Origin: Sulfuriferula sp. AH1
Lineage (GTDB): Bacteria; Pseudomonadota; Gammaproteobacteria; Burkholderiales; Sulfuriferulaceae
Length of the DNA: 64,000 nt
NCBI RefSeq assembly: GCF_002162035.1
Contig: NZ_CP021138.1
Span: 2,728,001-2,792,000 of the forward strand
Direction: 5' to 3'
Below the pieces are notes generated by a model. It ran no database searches and was not told the DNA's origin. It saw only the letters and a list, made by a program, of their open reading frames with translations. Positions 41,873 to 52,073 of this stretch are shown piece by piece (positions within the stretch are counted from its first letter, which is position 1; each line of letters opens with the position of its first letter). Both the position numbers and the translations under genes were made by a program.

Positions 41873-42367
41873 TCACAAACCCAATACTGCCGAAGATACG
41901 GATTGCTCGGCCACATCGAACATCTGCGCAAAACGTCCGGCGAGCAACCGGTAACGCGACAGATCCTCGCTGGTCAATACTGATTTGGCATGATCATGCT
42001 GCGGACGATACAAACACACACCTACGTCACTGTATATAAATACATCTGCATCCCGCTTTTCGGCAAGCACACGAATTTCAACCTGATGAGAAAAATCCCG
42101 CATCAAATTTTGCGTACGCGCTGCGCGCTGCTGTATAAATAACGGGTCAGACAGCACAACCCTCAAGCGCCGGGCAGTATTTTGCGCCAAAAAACTGCGC
42201 AACGACTCATGACGCGCATGCTCTTCAAACCCCAGGTCGGCAAGGTCTGTGTCATAGACGTCCAGACTCGCCTGGGCCGACGCAATTACCGTATCCACAC
42301 CCTGCCGATATTCGCTCAGTGTAGTAAAAATCTGATAACCCTCATCAGGCACAAATGTACCAGGCAT
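41873..42367 (-). CDS. Small DUF7931-like protein (degenerate phospholipase D-like fold?)
   Basis: The 164-residue protein has no signal peptide. It resembles small betaproteobacterial proteins with a phospholipase D-like core, such as SAQASLDVYDTDLADLGFEE and later HAKSVLTSED. The HxK-like stretch HDHAKS is only partial, and catalytic activity is doubtful. It follows the RoxA-like gene by 4 bp, so it is likely cotranscribed. I am unsure of the family. Confidence 0.65.
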   Translation of the reverse strand: MPGTFVPDEGYQIFTTLSEYRQGVDTVIASAQASLDVYDTDLADLGFEEHARHESLRSFLAQNTARRLRVVLSDPLFIQQRAARTQNLMRDFSHQVEIRVLAEKRDADVFIYSDVGVCLYRPQHDHAKSVLTSEDLSRYRLLAGRFAQMFDVAEQSVSSAVLGL

Positions 42368-42371
42368 GACA

Positions 42372-43496
42372 TTACACTCCTACCATAAGAAATCCATCGA
42401 CATAGCAGCCATACAACCAGTCCAGCATCACCGCATCAAATACCTGCGCAGAAATTCGGCGCTTGTCGGCCAGTAACTGCAGCAAATCGCAGCACCCGGC
42501 CAGCTCCACCAGCTCCCCATTCAAATAATATTGGTCTGAATAGAACAGCATGCGCGACTGCGGCGCCAGGCGAAGCCCCTGCTTTTGCACCTGGGCTGCA
42601 AATTTCTCAAAACTGACGGCACGGCGCGGCGGCTGAAAATACACATGGGGTTTGGGTTCGGTCAAATAGCGCCCGAGAAAATCGGCCACATCAGCTCGCC
42701 CCCAACGCACCTGAGCAATCATGGCTTCCATTTGCTCAATCATCGCTTCGCCGATTTCTGCCGGATGCGTCTGCAGCGCCAGATCCGGATCCTGATAACG
42801 CCCTTCCAGCACCAGCTTGTCCTGCATATAAACCAGGAATTGGGTGGCAATCTCTTGCGCGGCAGGCGCCCGGAAGCCAATTGAATACGTCATGCATTCA
42901 TCCATGGCAATGCCGTTATGCGCATAACGCGGCGGCAGATACAACATGTCTCCGGGCCCCAGCACCCACTCCTGCTCCGGCTGAAAATGCTGCAAGATTC
43001 GCAACGGCGCACCTTCCATCAGCGTCAAATCGTCTTGTGCACTGATCTGCCAGCGGCGATGACCACGCCCCTGCAACAGGAATACATCATAAGAATCAAA
43101 ATGCGGACCGACGCCACCGCCAGGCACGGCATAACTCACCATCAAATCGTCCAGTCGTGCATGCGGGATAAAATCGAATTGCTGCAGCAACGCTTCGCCG
43201 GCAGGCACGTAATGATTCAATTCCTGCACCAGCAATGTCCATACCGCCTTGCTGCGCCCGGTTTTAAAATCACCTGCCGCAAACGGCCCCTGCCGCAACT
43301 CCCAGCCGGCCCCTTTCTGCCGCACCAACCGCGCCAGGACATCCTCATCTGCCGCCAGTTCGAACAAAGCCGCAGGCTCAATCAATCCGGTAAAATCCGG
43401 AATCGCATTGCGCACCAGCAACGGCTGCTTTTGCCAGTAATCGCGCAGAAATTCGTCGCGGCTGATGCCGCCAAGTAATTGTTTATTCATAGGCAT
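42372..43496 (-). CDS. RoxA-type cupin oxygenase (ribosomal protein hydroxylase family)
   Basis: The 374-residue JmjC-like protein has the Fe(II) motif HFD (His132, Asp134) in GVGPHFDSYDVFLLQG, then the winged-helix C-terminal domain of the YcfD/RoxA family. In E. coli YcfD hydroxylates an Arg of ribosomal protein uL16. Length and motifs agree. The start is probably the first or third residue Met. Confidence 0.9.
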   Translation of the reverse strand: MPMNKQLLGGISRDEFLRDYWQKQPLLVRNAIPDFTGLIEPAALFELAADEDVLARLVRQKGAGWELRQGPFAAGDFKTGRSKAVWTLLVQELNHYVPAGEALLQQFDFIPHARLDDLMVSYAVPGGGVGPHFDSYDVFLLQGRGHRRWQISAQDDLTLMEGAPLRILQHFQPEQEWVLGPGDMLYLPPRYAHNGIAMDECMTYSIGFRAPAAQEIATQFLVYMQDKLVLEGRYQDPDLALQTHPAEIGEAMIEQMEAMIAQVRWGRADVADFLGRYLTEPKPHVYFQPPRRAVSFEKFAAQVQKQGLRLAPQSRMLFYSDQYYLNGELVELAGCCDLLQLLADKRRISAQVFDAVMLDWLYGCYVDGFLMVGV

Positions 43497-43562
43497 GAAT
43501 TATAATCCTGAAATGCGTTAGAATATCCGCATAAAATTTATCCGCCCCGTCGAGGACACACT

Positions 43563-44042
43563 ATGCAAATCGCAAAAAATACCATTGTCACCATTACCTA
43601 CGAACTCAGCAATTTGGCTGGTGAAATCCTGGAAAACGGCAGCGAACCTGTCAGCTACTTGCACGGCGGCTATGACGGCATATTCCCTACCGTCGAAGAA
43701 GCGCTTGAAGGCAAGAACAGCGGCGACGACATCGAAGTCACTCTTGAGCCGGAATATGCATTTGGCGAATACGAAGCCGAACTTATCCGTGCCGAGCCTC
43801 GCCACCTGTTCCCGGCCGAAGCCGCTGTTGGCATGCAATTCGAAGGCGCCGCCGAAGGTACCGACGAATTCATGCTGTACACAGTTACCGAAATTACCGA
43901 AGACACCGTCATGGTTGACGGCAACCACCCGCTGGCTGGCCAGACCCTGAAATTCAAATGCCATGTAGTCGACGTACGCCAAGCTACCGAAGAAGAAGTC
44001 AGCCACGGCCATGCTCATGGCGATCACGGCCATCACCATTAA
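43563..44042 (+). CDS. slyD: SlyD-like FKBP-type peptidyl-prolyl isomerase
   Basis: The 159-residue protein has an FKBP domain interrupted by an insert-in-flap region (about 70-130) and a metal-binding His-rich tail, HGHAHGDHGHHH. It folds proteins and delivers nickel. Metal-binding is suggested by the tail, which is shorter than in E. coli SlyD. It stands between a divergent RoxA-like gene and accA. Confidence 0.93.
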   Translation: MQIAKNTIVTITYELSNLAGEILENGSEPVSYLHGGYDGIFPTVEEALEGKNSGDDIEVTLEPEYAFGEYEAELIRAEPRHLFPAEAAVGMQFEGAAEGTDEFMLYTVTEITEDTVMVDGNHPLAGQTLKFKCHVVDVRQATEEEVSHGHAHGDHGHHH

Positions 44043-44049
44043 ACCGCAC

Positions 44050-44081
44050 GGCGGCAAATTCTTTGCCGCCTATCCGTTTTT
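44050..44081 (+). terminator. Terminator after slyD
   Basis: GGCGGCAAA and TTTGCCGCC form a 9-bp stem with a 3-nt loop, followed by TATCCGTTTTTGTT. Confidence 0.8.
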
Positions 44082-44129
44082 GTTATTTTCCGAACCATTA
44101 CCATGCCGTTTTAACGGTCCAAGTTGCCC

Positions 44130-45098
44130 ATGAAAACCACCTTTCTGGACTTTGAACAGCCCATCGCCGAATTGGAAGCCAAGATTGAAGAACTCCGCTG
44201 CGTGCAGGATGATTCAGCGCTGGACATTTCAAAGGAGCTCGTCCTGCTGCAAAAAAAGAGCGAGAAACTGACCCAGGATATTTACGCCAAGCTCACACCC
44301 TGGCAGATTTCCCAGGTAGCCCGGCATCCTCAGCGTCCTTATAGCCTGGATTATATCGGCGCACTCTTTTCCGATTTCGAAGAACTGCATGGCGATCGCG
44401 CTTTTGGCGACGACCACGCCATCATCGGCGGCATTGCACGCTTCAACGATCAAAGCATCATGATCATCGGCCATCAAAAAGGCCGCGACACCAAAGAAAA
44501 GATCTATCGCAACTTCGGCATGCCCCGCCCAGAAGGTTATCGCAAAGCGCTGCGCTTGATGCGCCTCGCGGAAAAATTCGGCATTCCGGTCATGACCTTC
44601 ATCGACACCCCTGGCGCTTATCCCGGCATAGGCGCGGAAGAACGCGGCCAATCCGAGGCCATCGCCCGCAACTTGTATGTCATGGCAGAATTGCGCACGC
44701 CGATCATATGCACCGTTATCGGCGAAGGCGGCTCAGGCGGCGCACTGGCAATCGGTGTCGGCGATCAGGTCATGATGCTGCAATACTCGACTTACTCGGT
44801 CATTTCCCCCGAAGGCTGTGCATCTATTCTGTGGAAAAGCGCCGAAAATGCACCGATCGCAGCTGAAACCCTGGGCATCACCGCACCACGCCTGAAGTCA
44901 TTCGGTCTTATTGACCGCATCATTCCCGAACCTGTCGGCGGTGCACACCGAGACCCGGCCGCGATGATGCATGCGATGAAATCGGCCCTGGAAGACACAC
45001 TTGCCGACATGCAGAAGCAGCCTATCGACGCCTTACTCAAAACCCGCTACCAGCGTCTCATGAGTTATGGACGCTACAAAGACACCCCAGCCAAATAA
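44130..45098 (+). CDS. accA: Acetyl-CoA carboxylase carboxyltransferase subunit alpha
   Basis: The 322-residue crotonase-fold subunit has the N-terminal coiled coil and the conserved [15 protein letters not shown] oxyanion region. With AccD it forms the carboxyltransferase that makes malonyl-CoA. Start ATG at 44130 is preferred over an upstream TTG. It overlaps the tilS start by 32 bp. Confidence 0.96.
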   Translation: MKTTFLDFEQPIAELEAKIEELRCVQDDSALDISKELVLLQKKSEKLTQDIYAKLTPWQISQVARHPQRPYSLDYIGALFSDFEELHGDRAFGDDHAIIGGIARFNDQSIMIIGHQKGRDTKEKIYRNFGMPRPEGYRKALRLMRLAEKFGIPVMTFIDTPGAYPGIGAEERGQSEAIARNLYVMAELRTPIICTVIGEGGSGGALAIGVGDQVMMLQYSTYSVISPEGCASILWKSAENAPIAAETLGITAPRLKSFGLIDRIIPEPVGGAHRDPAAMMHAMKSALEDTLADMQKQPIDALLKTRYQRLMSYGRYKDTPAK

Positions 45099-46409
45099 CC
45101 TTTATGCCGCATTTCGGGCGTGCGTGGCACAGCATGTAGCGCCCGAAACCCGTGTTTGTGTGGCCCTGAGCGGCGGCGTGGATTCAGTCGTATTACTCCA
45201 TCTGTTCACGCAGCTGCGAACGGACTACCCAGTTATCCTGTCCGCCATTCATATCCATCACGGCCTCAGCCCGAATGCGGATCACTGGGCGCAGACTTGC
45301 CGGCAATTGTGTACCACACTGGATATTCCGTTACGGATTTGCAATATCAGTCTCGAACGCAGTGCGGATCTAGGTATCGAGGCAGCCGCGCGCCATGCCC
45401 GCTACGCGCAATTCCGGCAGCAGGATGTCGATTGTATCGCCCTGGCCCACCACCGCGACGATCAGGCCGAAACCCTGATGCTGCAGCTGTTGCGCGGCGC
45501 TGGCGTCAAAGGCCTGGCCGCCATGCCGGTAATCCGCCACCAGCCCCGCCAGCCAAGCTATTTGCGCCCTTTGCTCGACATCGACCGCAGCACCATTCTG
45601 GACTGGGCACACCGGCACCAATTGCACTGGATTGAAGACGAAAGCAATCGGGACAGCCGTTATGCCCGCAACTTTTTGCGTCATGAGATACTGCCTCTGC
45701 TCACTCAGCGTTATCCCGCCTGGCGGACGACGATGGCGCGCAGCGCGCAGAATCTGGCCGAAGCCGCCGAACTGCTCGACGAACTGGCACAGCTCGACGC
45801 AGCTCAAGCAATTCAGGCCCGACACATCAGCTGCGCTTATCTTGCCGACATCACGCCAGTACGCGCCCGCAACCTGCTACGTTATTTCCTCGCCATACAC
45901 GGACTCACCATGCCCAGCCAGGCACGTCTGGCCGAAATGCTGCAACAATTAACCCACGCCGGTACAGACAGCCATGTCGCCATAGACCATGACAGTTATA
46001 TCCTGCATCGTTTTCGGCACTATGGCTATCTGGTAAAAAAACGGACGATACCCGCCAGCAATAGTCGCTGGCACTGGCAAGGCGAGACACAGCTGGCGCT
46101 CCCGCCGCTGGGCGGAACTCTCCATTTCGAACGCGGCCCTGCCCCGGGCTGGATCTCGCCAAGCTACAGGATATCAACATCCGTCTTCGTCTCGGCGGGG
46201 AGATGTTCCGTCCCGATTGCCGTCGCCCCAACCGTCGCCTCAAGGACTTGTTGCAAGCCGCCAATATTCCCCCTTGGCAGCGCCAGCGCACACCATTGCT
46301 TTACAGCGGCGACACGCTCGTTCATGTACCCGCCATAGGGACAGCATGTGGCTGGCAAGCAGCGCCCGGCAGTCCTGCGCTGCATGTCACCTGGCAAATC
46401 GGCGACTGA
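45067..46409 (+). CDS. tilS: tRNA(Ile)-lysidine synthase, apparent C-terminal frameshift
   Basis: TilS adds lysidine to the CAU anticodon of tRNA-Ile2. The PP-loop SGGVDS and catalytic core are intact. Near 46140-46150, in a C/G run, the frame breaks. The 0 frame goes on to 46338 with an unfamiliar, Ser/Pro-rich tail, while the shifted frame from about 46149 restores the expected TilS C-terminal domain: [17 protein letters not shown], then [17 protein letters not shown], with a stop at 46409. A one-base loss, true or artefactual, explains it. The start overlaps accA. Confidence 0.85.
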
Positions 46410-46418
46410 GCATGGGCG

Positions 46419-46450
46419 AAAAAAAAGCACAACCGCAGTTGTGCTTTTTT
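46419..46450. terminator. Bidirectional terminator between tilS and fbp
   Basis: AAAAAAGCACAAC and GTTGTGCTTTTTT pair around a short loop, with A/T runs on both sides. Confidence 0.9.
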
Positions 46451-46463
46451 AGCAGGCAGGCCA

Positions 46464-47471
46464 TTACATACCAGCGTGATATGACAGCACGACCTCAACT
46501 TCATTTTTGGAACCCAGGATCACTGGCACGCGCTGATGCAAACCTTCGGGTTGCACATCCAGGATGCGCTGACGACCGGTGCTCGACAAACCGCCAGCCT
46601 GCTCAACGATAAAGCTCATCGGATTGGCTTCGTACATCAGACGCAGCTTGCCGGCTTTAGCCGGATCCTTGGTATCTTTAGGATACATAAAGATACCGCC
46701 ACGGATAATTATGCGATGCACTTCCGCGACCATCGAAGCCACCCAGCGCATATTGAAATCGCGTCCGCGCGGACCAGTTTTCCCTGCTACGCATTCGCTG
46801 ACATAACGCTGCACCGGCGCTTCCCAGAAACGCTGATTGGAAGCGTTGATGGCAAATTCCTTGGTGTCAGCCGGAATCATCATGTTCGGGTGGGTCAGCA
46901 CGAACTCGCCGATATCGCTGTCCAGCGTAAAGCCATTTACACCGTGACCGGTAGTAATCACCAGCATGGTAGAAGAACCATACAGCGCGTAACCGGCTGC
47001 AACCTGCTTGGTACCTGGCTGCAGGAAGTCGGCGGCCACCGGATTGGTTGCGCTGCCTTCATAACGCAACACGGAGAAAATCGTACCTACCGAGATATTC
47101 ACGTCAACGTTGGAAGAGCCATCCAGCGGATCGAACACCAGCAGATATTTGCCGTGCGGGTATTGCGCCGGGATATCGTAGACGTCGTCCATTTCCTCGG
47201 ACGCCATGCCGGCCAGCTGGCCGCCACGCTCAGTGGTCTGCATGAAAATTTCGTTGGTGATCACATCCAGTTTCTTCTGGGTTTCGCCCTGGATGTTTTC
47301 TGACTCCAGGCTGCCCATCACCCCAACCAATGCGCCTTTGTTAACAGCATTGGAAATCACTTTACACGCGGTAACCACTTGCCCCATCAAAGCAAGCAAA
47401 TCAGGATTATTGGTGTTGTTCTTACGCTGTTCATCAGCGAGAAATTGCGCAATGGTTGTGCCAATCTGCAT
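46464..47471 (-). CDS. fbp: Fructose-1,6-bisphosphatase, class 1
   Basis: The 335-residue enzyme dephosphorylates fructose-1,6-bisphosphate in gluconeogenesis and in the Calvin cycle. The metal site is in [13 protein letters not shown]. The start [11 protein letters not shown] was preferred over an upstream in-frame Met that lies in unconserved sequence. It suits an autotroph but does not prove one. Confidence 0.95.
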   Translation of the reverse strand: MQIGTTIAQFLADEQRKNNTNNPDLLALMGQVVTACKVISNAVNKGALVGVMGSLESENIQGETQKKLDVITNEIFMQTTERGGQLAGMASEEMDDVYDIPAQYPHGKYLLVFDPLDGSSNVDVNISVGTIFSVLRYEGSATNPVAADFLQPGTKQVAAGYALYGSSTMLVITTGHGVNGFTLDSDIGEFVLTHPNMMIPADTKEFAINASNQRFWEAPVQRYVSECVAGKTGPRGRDFNMRWVASMVAEVHRIIIRGGIFMYPKDTKDPAKAGKLRLMYEANPMSFIVEQAGGLSSTGRQRILDVQPEGLHQRVPVILGSKNEVEVVLSYHAGM

Positions 47472-47591
47472 GGGTTTAGCCTTTTTAGATAAAATGAATG
47501 GATAAATTATATCATGACGTTGGTCCAACATGAGACCTTTGCATGAGGCACTGATGCAGCTGTTTGCCGCTTGGGCAATGAATTGGGGCAG

Positions 47592-48491
47592 TTATTCTTT
47601 CGTGCTTAGCTGATCGCCGGGTGCAAATGTCCAGGTGCGGGTAATGACAACCACATCGGCCTTTTTGCGTACCTCTTCCGGAAATGGCGAATATGGCGCG
47701 GCCTGGCGCACGATGGCGACAGCAGCGGCATCCAGAATCCTGGAGCCCGAAGAACGGCTTACTTCGACATTATCCAGACTGCCATCGGCCTTGATTGACA
47801 CCGTCAGCTGCAATTTGCCATAAATCTTTTGCTGGCGTGCCGCGTCCGGATAATTCTGGTTACCCACCCGCTCCACCTTGATCCGCCAATCCTCAATGTA
47901 ACGGGCAAACACGTATTCCTGGGCGCTGGCACCAATAAACATCTTGCGCGGACGCTTTTGATAAGCATCGTACTCCTTGGAGATGCGTGCCTCCAGTTTT
48001 GCCATCTCCAGACTGCGCTCCAGCAGATTGCCTGTGGCCGATTTTGCATCCATCGTTTTTTCCGGCGCATCCGGTTGCGGCTGACCATTATCCAGACTGT
48101 AATTCGACTTGAGCTGGGTCATGATCTTGCGGCTTTCCGCCTCCAGCAGCTTCACGCGCTGCTGGGCGGCTTCTGTCTCGGATTGGCGCTGGTCGTGCAA
48201 CATTGCAGGCAAAGGGCTTTTGGCCCGGCGATCTGCATCGGTATTGCCCCCGCCATCGAGGTTGCTTTGCGCCAATGCATCGGCCTTACGTGGACGCGCA
48301 GCCGATTTGCTGTTTACCAGTACCACTTCCAATGGCGGGGTGAAGAAATTCTGCTCACTCACTTCCGGCAGTTTGAATGTCAGACTCAATGCAGCCGCAT
48401 GCAAAAAAAACGATACGAGCAGAGCAACCACAAACGCCACGGGCAGGCGCAACATCGCAGCTAGATCGTAAAGTGGCTTGAGTGCATTCAT
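47592..48491 (-). CDS. TonB-like energy transducer
   Basis: The 299-residue protein has an N-terminal membrane helix (about 15-35), a charged and Gln-rich middle part with a coiled-coil (about 100-190), and a TonB C-terminal domain (about 205-290) with YPDAARQQKIYGKLQLTVS and an A-x-x-Y-S-P-F-P turn. It would link the inner-membrane proton force to outer-membrane receptors, although no ExbBD is nearby. It follows the RNase gene by 5 bp. Confidence 0.87.
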   Translation of the reverse strand: MNALKPLYDLAAMLRLPVAFVVALLVSFFLHAAALSLTFKLPEVSEQNFFTPPLEVVLVNSKSAARPRKADALAQSNLDGGGNTDADRRAKSPLPAMLHDQRQSETEAAQQRVKLLEAESRKIMTQLKSNYSLDNGQPQPDAPEKTMDAKSATGNLLERSLEMAKLEARISKEYDAYQKRPRKMFIGASAQEYVFARYIEDWRIKVERVGNQNYPDAARQQKIYGKLQLTVSIKADGSLDNVEVSRSSGSRILDAAAVAIVRQAAPYSPFPEEVRKKADVVVITRTWTFAPGDQLSTKE

Positions 48492-48496
48492 GCGTT

Positions 48497-50389
48497 TTAT
48501 TCTAACCCGGAATCGCCACCCGCGGGCGCGGTATCGTTATCCGGCACCGACTTGTTGAGGAAAGTACAACTCAATTCGACATCGAGCAAGTCAACCTCGT
48601 CTATCGACAGATTCACCTGACTGCCTGCGGCCAGCTCGGGCAAGGATGGCACTCTGGTAATAAAGGGCAAACCCTCCAGGCGAACCAGATTTTCCTTGAT
48701 CACACTGGCACGAATACGGCTGACATTCTCCTGCTGCAACCAGCGCAAGCACCAGTAGCGTTCCATTTTTCGCTGGAACTCATTGTAGGCATCGTATGCC
48801 AGTTCAAAATCACGCAATACGGTATATAGCGTGTCCGATTTCGGCGGGTATGGCGGCGGCGCTTCCTGCGCCAGCGCGATGACCTGACGCTGATTAATCA
48901 AATCGACATAACGACGCAACGGGGAACTCGCCCAAGTGTACTGCGCCACTCCCAGACCGACATGCGGCGCCGGTTTGGTGCTCATCTTGACCTTGCCGTT
49001 CTGCTGCGTGCGATACAACGCCATGGTACCGGTATCCGCCAGCCATTTACCCCATTCCGCGTTCACAAAGATCATTAATTCCGACACCACCCGATCGATC
49101 GGATTGCCGCGCAGCCGGTCGGTAATGGTCACACGATCATTTTCCACCTTGAAGTTATAATCCACCCGCTGCGGCAGTTTTGGGTCCGGCGTTTTGCCCC
49201 GCGCAGCTTCCAGTGCGCCGGAAAAATGCCACAGCATAGTCAGTTCGGCTTGATGGGCGTAGGTTCCGCTGCCTGCCGTTAAATTCTCGTGATTAAAATG
49301 CCCTTCCAGCAGTTCATGGCGCAGATTGGCGGCGATATGCACACTTTCCACACGCGTCGCATGGCTAACCACCTGCCATGCCCCATCAGTCACTTCGATA
49401 TACATCGACAAGGCAGGAGCGGTACGCCCCTCGCTCAAGGTGTAATCGGCTATGGCGGCATCCGGCAGCATCGTGATCTTGCCGCCCGGATAATAAACGG
49501 TCGACAAACGCTGGGCGGCGATCTGGTCCAGTCTGGATGCAGGTGCAATTCCCAACGCAGGCGCCGCTATGTGTACACCCACTTGCCAATTGCCATTCGC
49601 CAAGCGCAGCACAGAGAAGGCATCATCTATTTCCGTGGTTGCGGCATCATCTATGCTGAACGCACTGACTTCTGCCATCGGCAAATCAGGGATGGCTGAC
49701 AATGCCTCGACTTCGGCAAAGCCGATACCACACGGAAAATGCTCGCGTAAAAATAATTGCAAATGGTAATCATGACTGGAGGCGATCGCGCCGCACCGGT
49801 CGAGCAGTTTCAGCGGCGTTAAGCCGGTATGCTTGCATGCCGCATCCAGCGCTTTCCACATCAGATGGTTTTTATCGGGCGCATAGAGTAATTGCGCTAC
49901 ATGCTCGCGCAGATCGGCCGGTAAGCTGAATGCCGTCAGCTCGGCAACATACGCTGCCAGCTGCTCGGCTTCGCGCTGTCTACGCTCAACGCCGGCCTTG
50001 GCCGCAGTCAGCGCTTCGGCAGGAGCCGATTTATACCGCCCCCGGCCCTTCTTGTAGAAGTGCATAGGCGATTCGTGCAAACGCATCAGAATACCTGCAG
50101 ATTCAGTCGGTGTCGGCACATGCCCGAAATAGTCGGCGGCCAGATCGCCAAAACCGAACTCTTCCTGACTGGCGACCTCCCATAGAAAATCGGCATCCGC
50201 CTCATCCCGTATGCTCTGGGCTGCTGCGATGAACTCGGCCGGGGCCGGTGCTGCAAAACGCATCATCACGTTAATGACTTTCACTTTGACACGCTTGCCG
50301 TGCTGGCTGTCGACTTGTAACGAGGTCTCGTTATCAGTAATTATGGTTCCGGCCTTGAACTGGCCATCTTCTTCGTAGAGTAAATACAT
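48497..50389 (-). CDS. RNase II-family exoribonuclease
   Basis: The 630-residue protein has an RNB catalytic domain with the acidic cluster in FSIDDAATTEIDDAF and the arginine-rich SSPLRRYVDLINQRQV region, then a short S1-like end. Length is near that of E. coli RNase II (644 aa) rather than RNase R. It lacks the usual N-terminal cold-shock pair in recognisable form. It degrades RNA from the 3' end. It may be cotranscribed with the downstream TonB-like gene. Confidence 0.9.
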   Translation of the reverse strand: MYLLYEEDGQFKAGTIITDNETSLQVDSQHGKRVKVKVINVMMRFAAPAPAEFIAAAQSIRDEADADFLWEVASQEEFGFGDLAADYFGHVPTPTESAGILMRLHESPMHFYKKGRGRYKSAPAEALTAAKAGVERRQREAEQLAAYVAELTAFSLPADLREHVAQLLYAPDKNHLMWKALDAACKHTGLTPLKLLDRCGAIASSHDYHLQLFLREHFPCGIGFAEVEALSAIPDLPMAEVSAFSIDDAATTEIDDAFSVLRLANGNWQVGVHIAAPALGIAPASRLDQIAAQRLSTVYYPGGKITMLPDAAIADYTLSEGRTAPALSMYIEVTDGAWQVVSHATRVESVHIAANLRHELLEGHFNHENLTAGSGTYAHQAELTMLWHFSGALEAARGKTPDPKLPQRVDYNFKVENDRVTITDRLRGNPIDRVVSELMIFVNAEWGKWLADTGTMALYRTQQNGKVKMSTKPAPHVGLGVAQYTWASSPLRRYVDLINQRQVIALAQEAPPPYPPKSDTLYTVLRDFELAYDAYNEFQRKMERYWCLRWLQQENVSRIRASVIKENLVRLEGLPFITRVPSLPELAAGSQVNLSIDEVDLLDVELSCTFLNKSVPDNDTAPAGGDSGLE

Positions 50390-50425
50390 GATGGGTAACC
50401 GCGCAAGCGCGCATAAACGATGCGG

Positions 50426-50977
50426 CTAGAATGCCAGAATCGTGGGAATATATTGTGTAAAAGATTGAAATCCGTGGTCGCCACCTGGCACCACTATTTG
50501 ACGACTGTCGGCATAATAAGCAACTGCATCACGATAATCCAGCACTTCGTCCCCGGTTTCGGCCAGCAACAGCAAGTTTTCCGGATGTTCCACTTGCGGC
50601 AAATCCAGAGCCGCCAGCTCATCCAGATGCTGTTGGGTAAACTGATAGATTTCGCCGCTGCTATAGTTTTTTTGTTCGCCGAGTTCGTCCGCCAGCAATA
50701 AATGCGCATGCACGGCAGGGTTAACCAGTGCAGCCTTTACGCCGAACTGCTCCGCCAGCCAGGTTGCATAAAAACCGCCCAACGAACTGCCAACGAGTTT
50801 TGCGCCATCGTGTTTTTGCAGCAAATCGCTCAGCATTGCGATAGCCTGAACCGGGCGATGGGGCAGATCCGGGCACAGAAACACCTGCGACTGTCCCAAT
50901 CGCGTAAAATATCCCTGCAACTCACGAGCCTTGGACGAAGCACTGCCGCTGTTGAAACCATGTACGTAAATCAGCAT
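50426..50977 (-). CDS. YqiA-like esterase
   Basis: The 183-residue alpha/beta hydrolase has the nucleophile motif GSSLGGFYA and a catalytic His in GGDHGFQ near the C-terminus. The start MLIYVHGFNSG gives family length; upstream in-frame codons lie within PBP7. It follows the PBP7 gene by 5 bp. It belongs to UPF0227/YqiA, small esterases of unclear substrate. Confidence 0.87.
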   Translation of the reverse strand: MLIYVHGFNSGSASSKARELQGYFTRLGQSQVFLCPDLPHRPVQAIAMLSDLLQKHDGAKLVGSSLGGFYATWLAEQFGVKAALVNPAVHAHLLLADELGEQKNYSSGEIYQFTQQHLDELAALDLPQVEHPENLLLLAETGDEVLDYRDAVAYYADSRQIVVPGGDHGFQSFTQYIPTILAF

Positions 50978-50982
50978 GCCGT

Positions 50983-51945
50983 TCAATTGCTCGAAATACG
51001 ATCCAGGCGCATGGCGGCGACCTTGCTGGCAGTTCGCTGTTCCAGCCATTCCTTGATACGTTTGGCATCGCTGATCCGGCCATATTTGCCAGAAGCATCG
51101 AGCAGCACGATGATCACCGGGGTTTGTGCGATTTTCGCCTGCATCACCAGGCAATGCCCGGCTTCATTGATAAACCCGGTTTTGGACAGGCCGATGTCCC
51201 ATTTGTCGTCACGCACCAGCTGATTGGTATTATGAAACGCGACCGTGCGGGTCACACTACGCCAGTTCTGCTTATGCTTGTAACGTACTTTCACTCTGCC
51301 GGTACTGGAGATTTCATAGTTTCCCGTGGTGGTAATTTCATGTATGGTTGGGTAGCGTACGGCGGCTTGCACCATCTTTGCCAAATCCGCCGCTGTAGAT
51401 TGATTGTTGCTGGATAAACCGGTGGAATCCTCAAACGAGGTATGTGCCATGCCCAGACTGCGCGCCTTGCGATTCATCGCCGCAATAAAACTGTCCTTTC
51501 CCCCCGGATAATTGCGGGCCAACGCCGATGCCGCACGATTTTCCGAGGCGATCAGCGCCAGATGCAGCATTTCACCGCGGCTTAACCGGGTGCCGACTGG
51601 CAATCGCGAACTGGAATGGCGCAGCGTATCCACATCTGCCTGGGTAATTTCAAGCATTTCGTCCATATCCAAATGGGCATCCAGCACTACCATCGCCGTC
51701 ATTAACTTGCTAATCGATGCGATAGGCGTTTCCATATCAATGTTTTTTTGATATAAAGGCTGACCGTCATTTTGATTTAATACCAATACCGATAATGCAC
51801 TTAAATGGGGCAGACCAGCGCTTTCGGGCTCGATGAACTCAGCCTGTTGTAACGCATGATGATGTCGCTCGGCAGCATTTGCATTTATCGCTACCGCAGC
51901 AGCAAACGCGGCAAACAGCAGGGTGTAACGAAACGGGATATTCAT
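50983..51945 (-). CDS. pbpG: D-alanyl-D-alanine endopeptidase (PBP7-like)
   Basis: The 320-residue S11 peptidase has a signal peptide (to about residue 25), SxxK nucleophile in ASISKLMT (Ser77, Lys80), SxN motif SEN and KTG motif in SKTGFINEAG. It trims peptidoglycan cross-links in the periplasm. The protein lacks a C-terminal amphipathic anchor, as in PBP7. Confidence 0.92.
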   Translation of the reverse strand: MNIPFRYTLLFAAFAAAVAINANAAERHHHALQQAEFIEPESAGLPHLSALSVLVLNQNDGQPLYQKNIDMETPIASISKLMTAMVVLDAHLDMDEMLEITQADVDTLRHSSSRLPVGTRLSRGEMLHLALIASENRAASALARNYPGGKDSFIAAMNRKARSLGMAHTSFEDSTGLSSNNQSTAADLAKMVQAAVRYPTIHEITTTGNYEISSTGRVKVRYKHKQNWRSVTRTVAFHNTNQLVRDDKWDIGLSKTGFINEAGHCLVMQAKIAQTPVIIVLLDASGKYGRISDAKRIKEWLEQRTASKVAAMRLDRISSN

Positions 51946-52073
51946 GGGGCTTTACCTTGAGCTTAGCATTAGTCCAAATATAGCAAAAATATAACAAGTT
52001 GGCGCGATTAGTTAAGGAAGTTTTTAACTTTTCTACGCTGAAGCTACAACAATACAATCGATGGTAGACTGCC

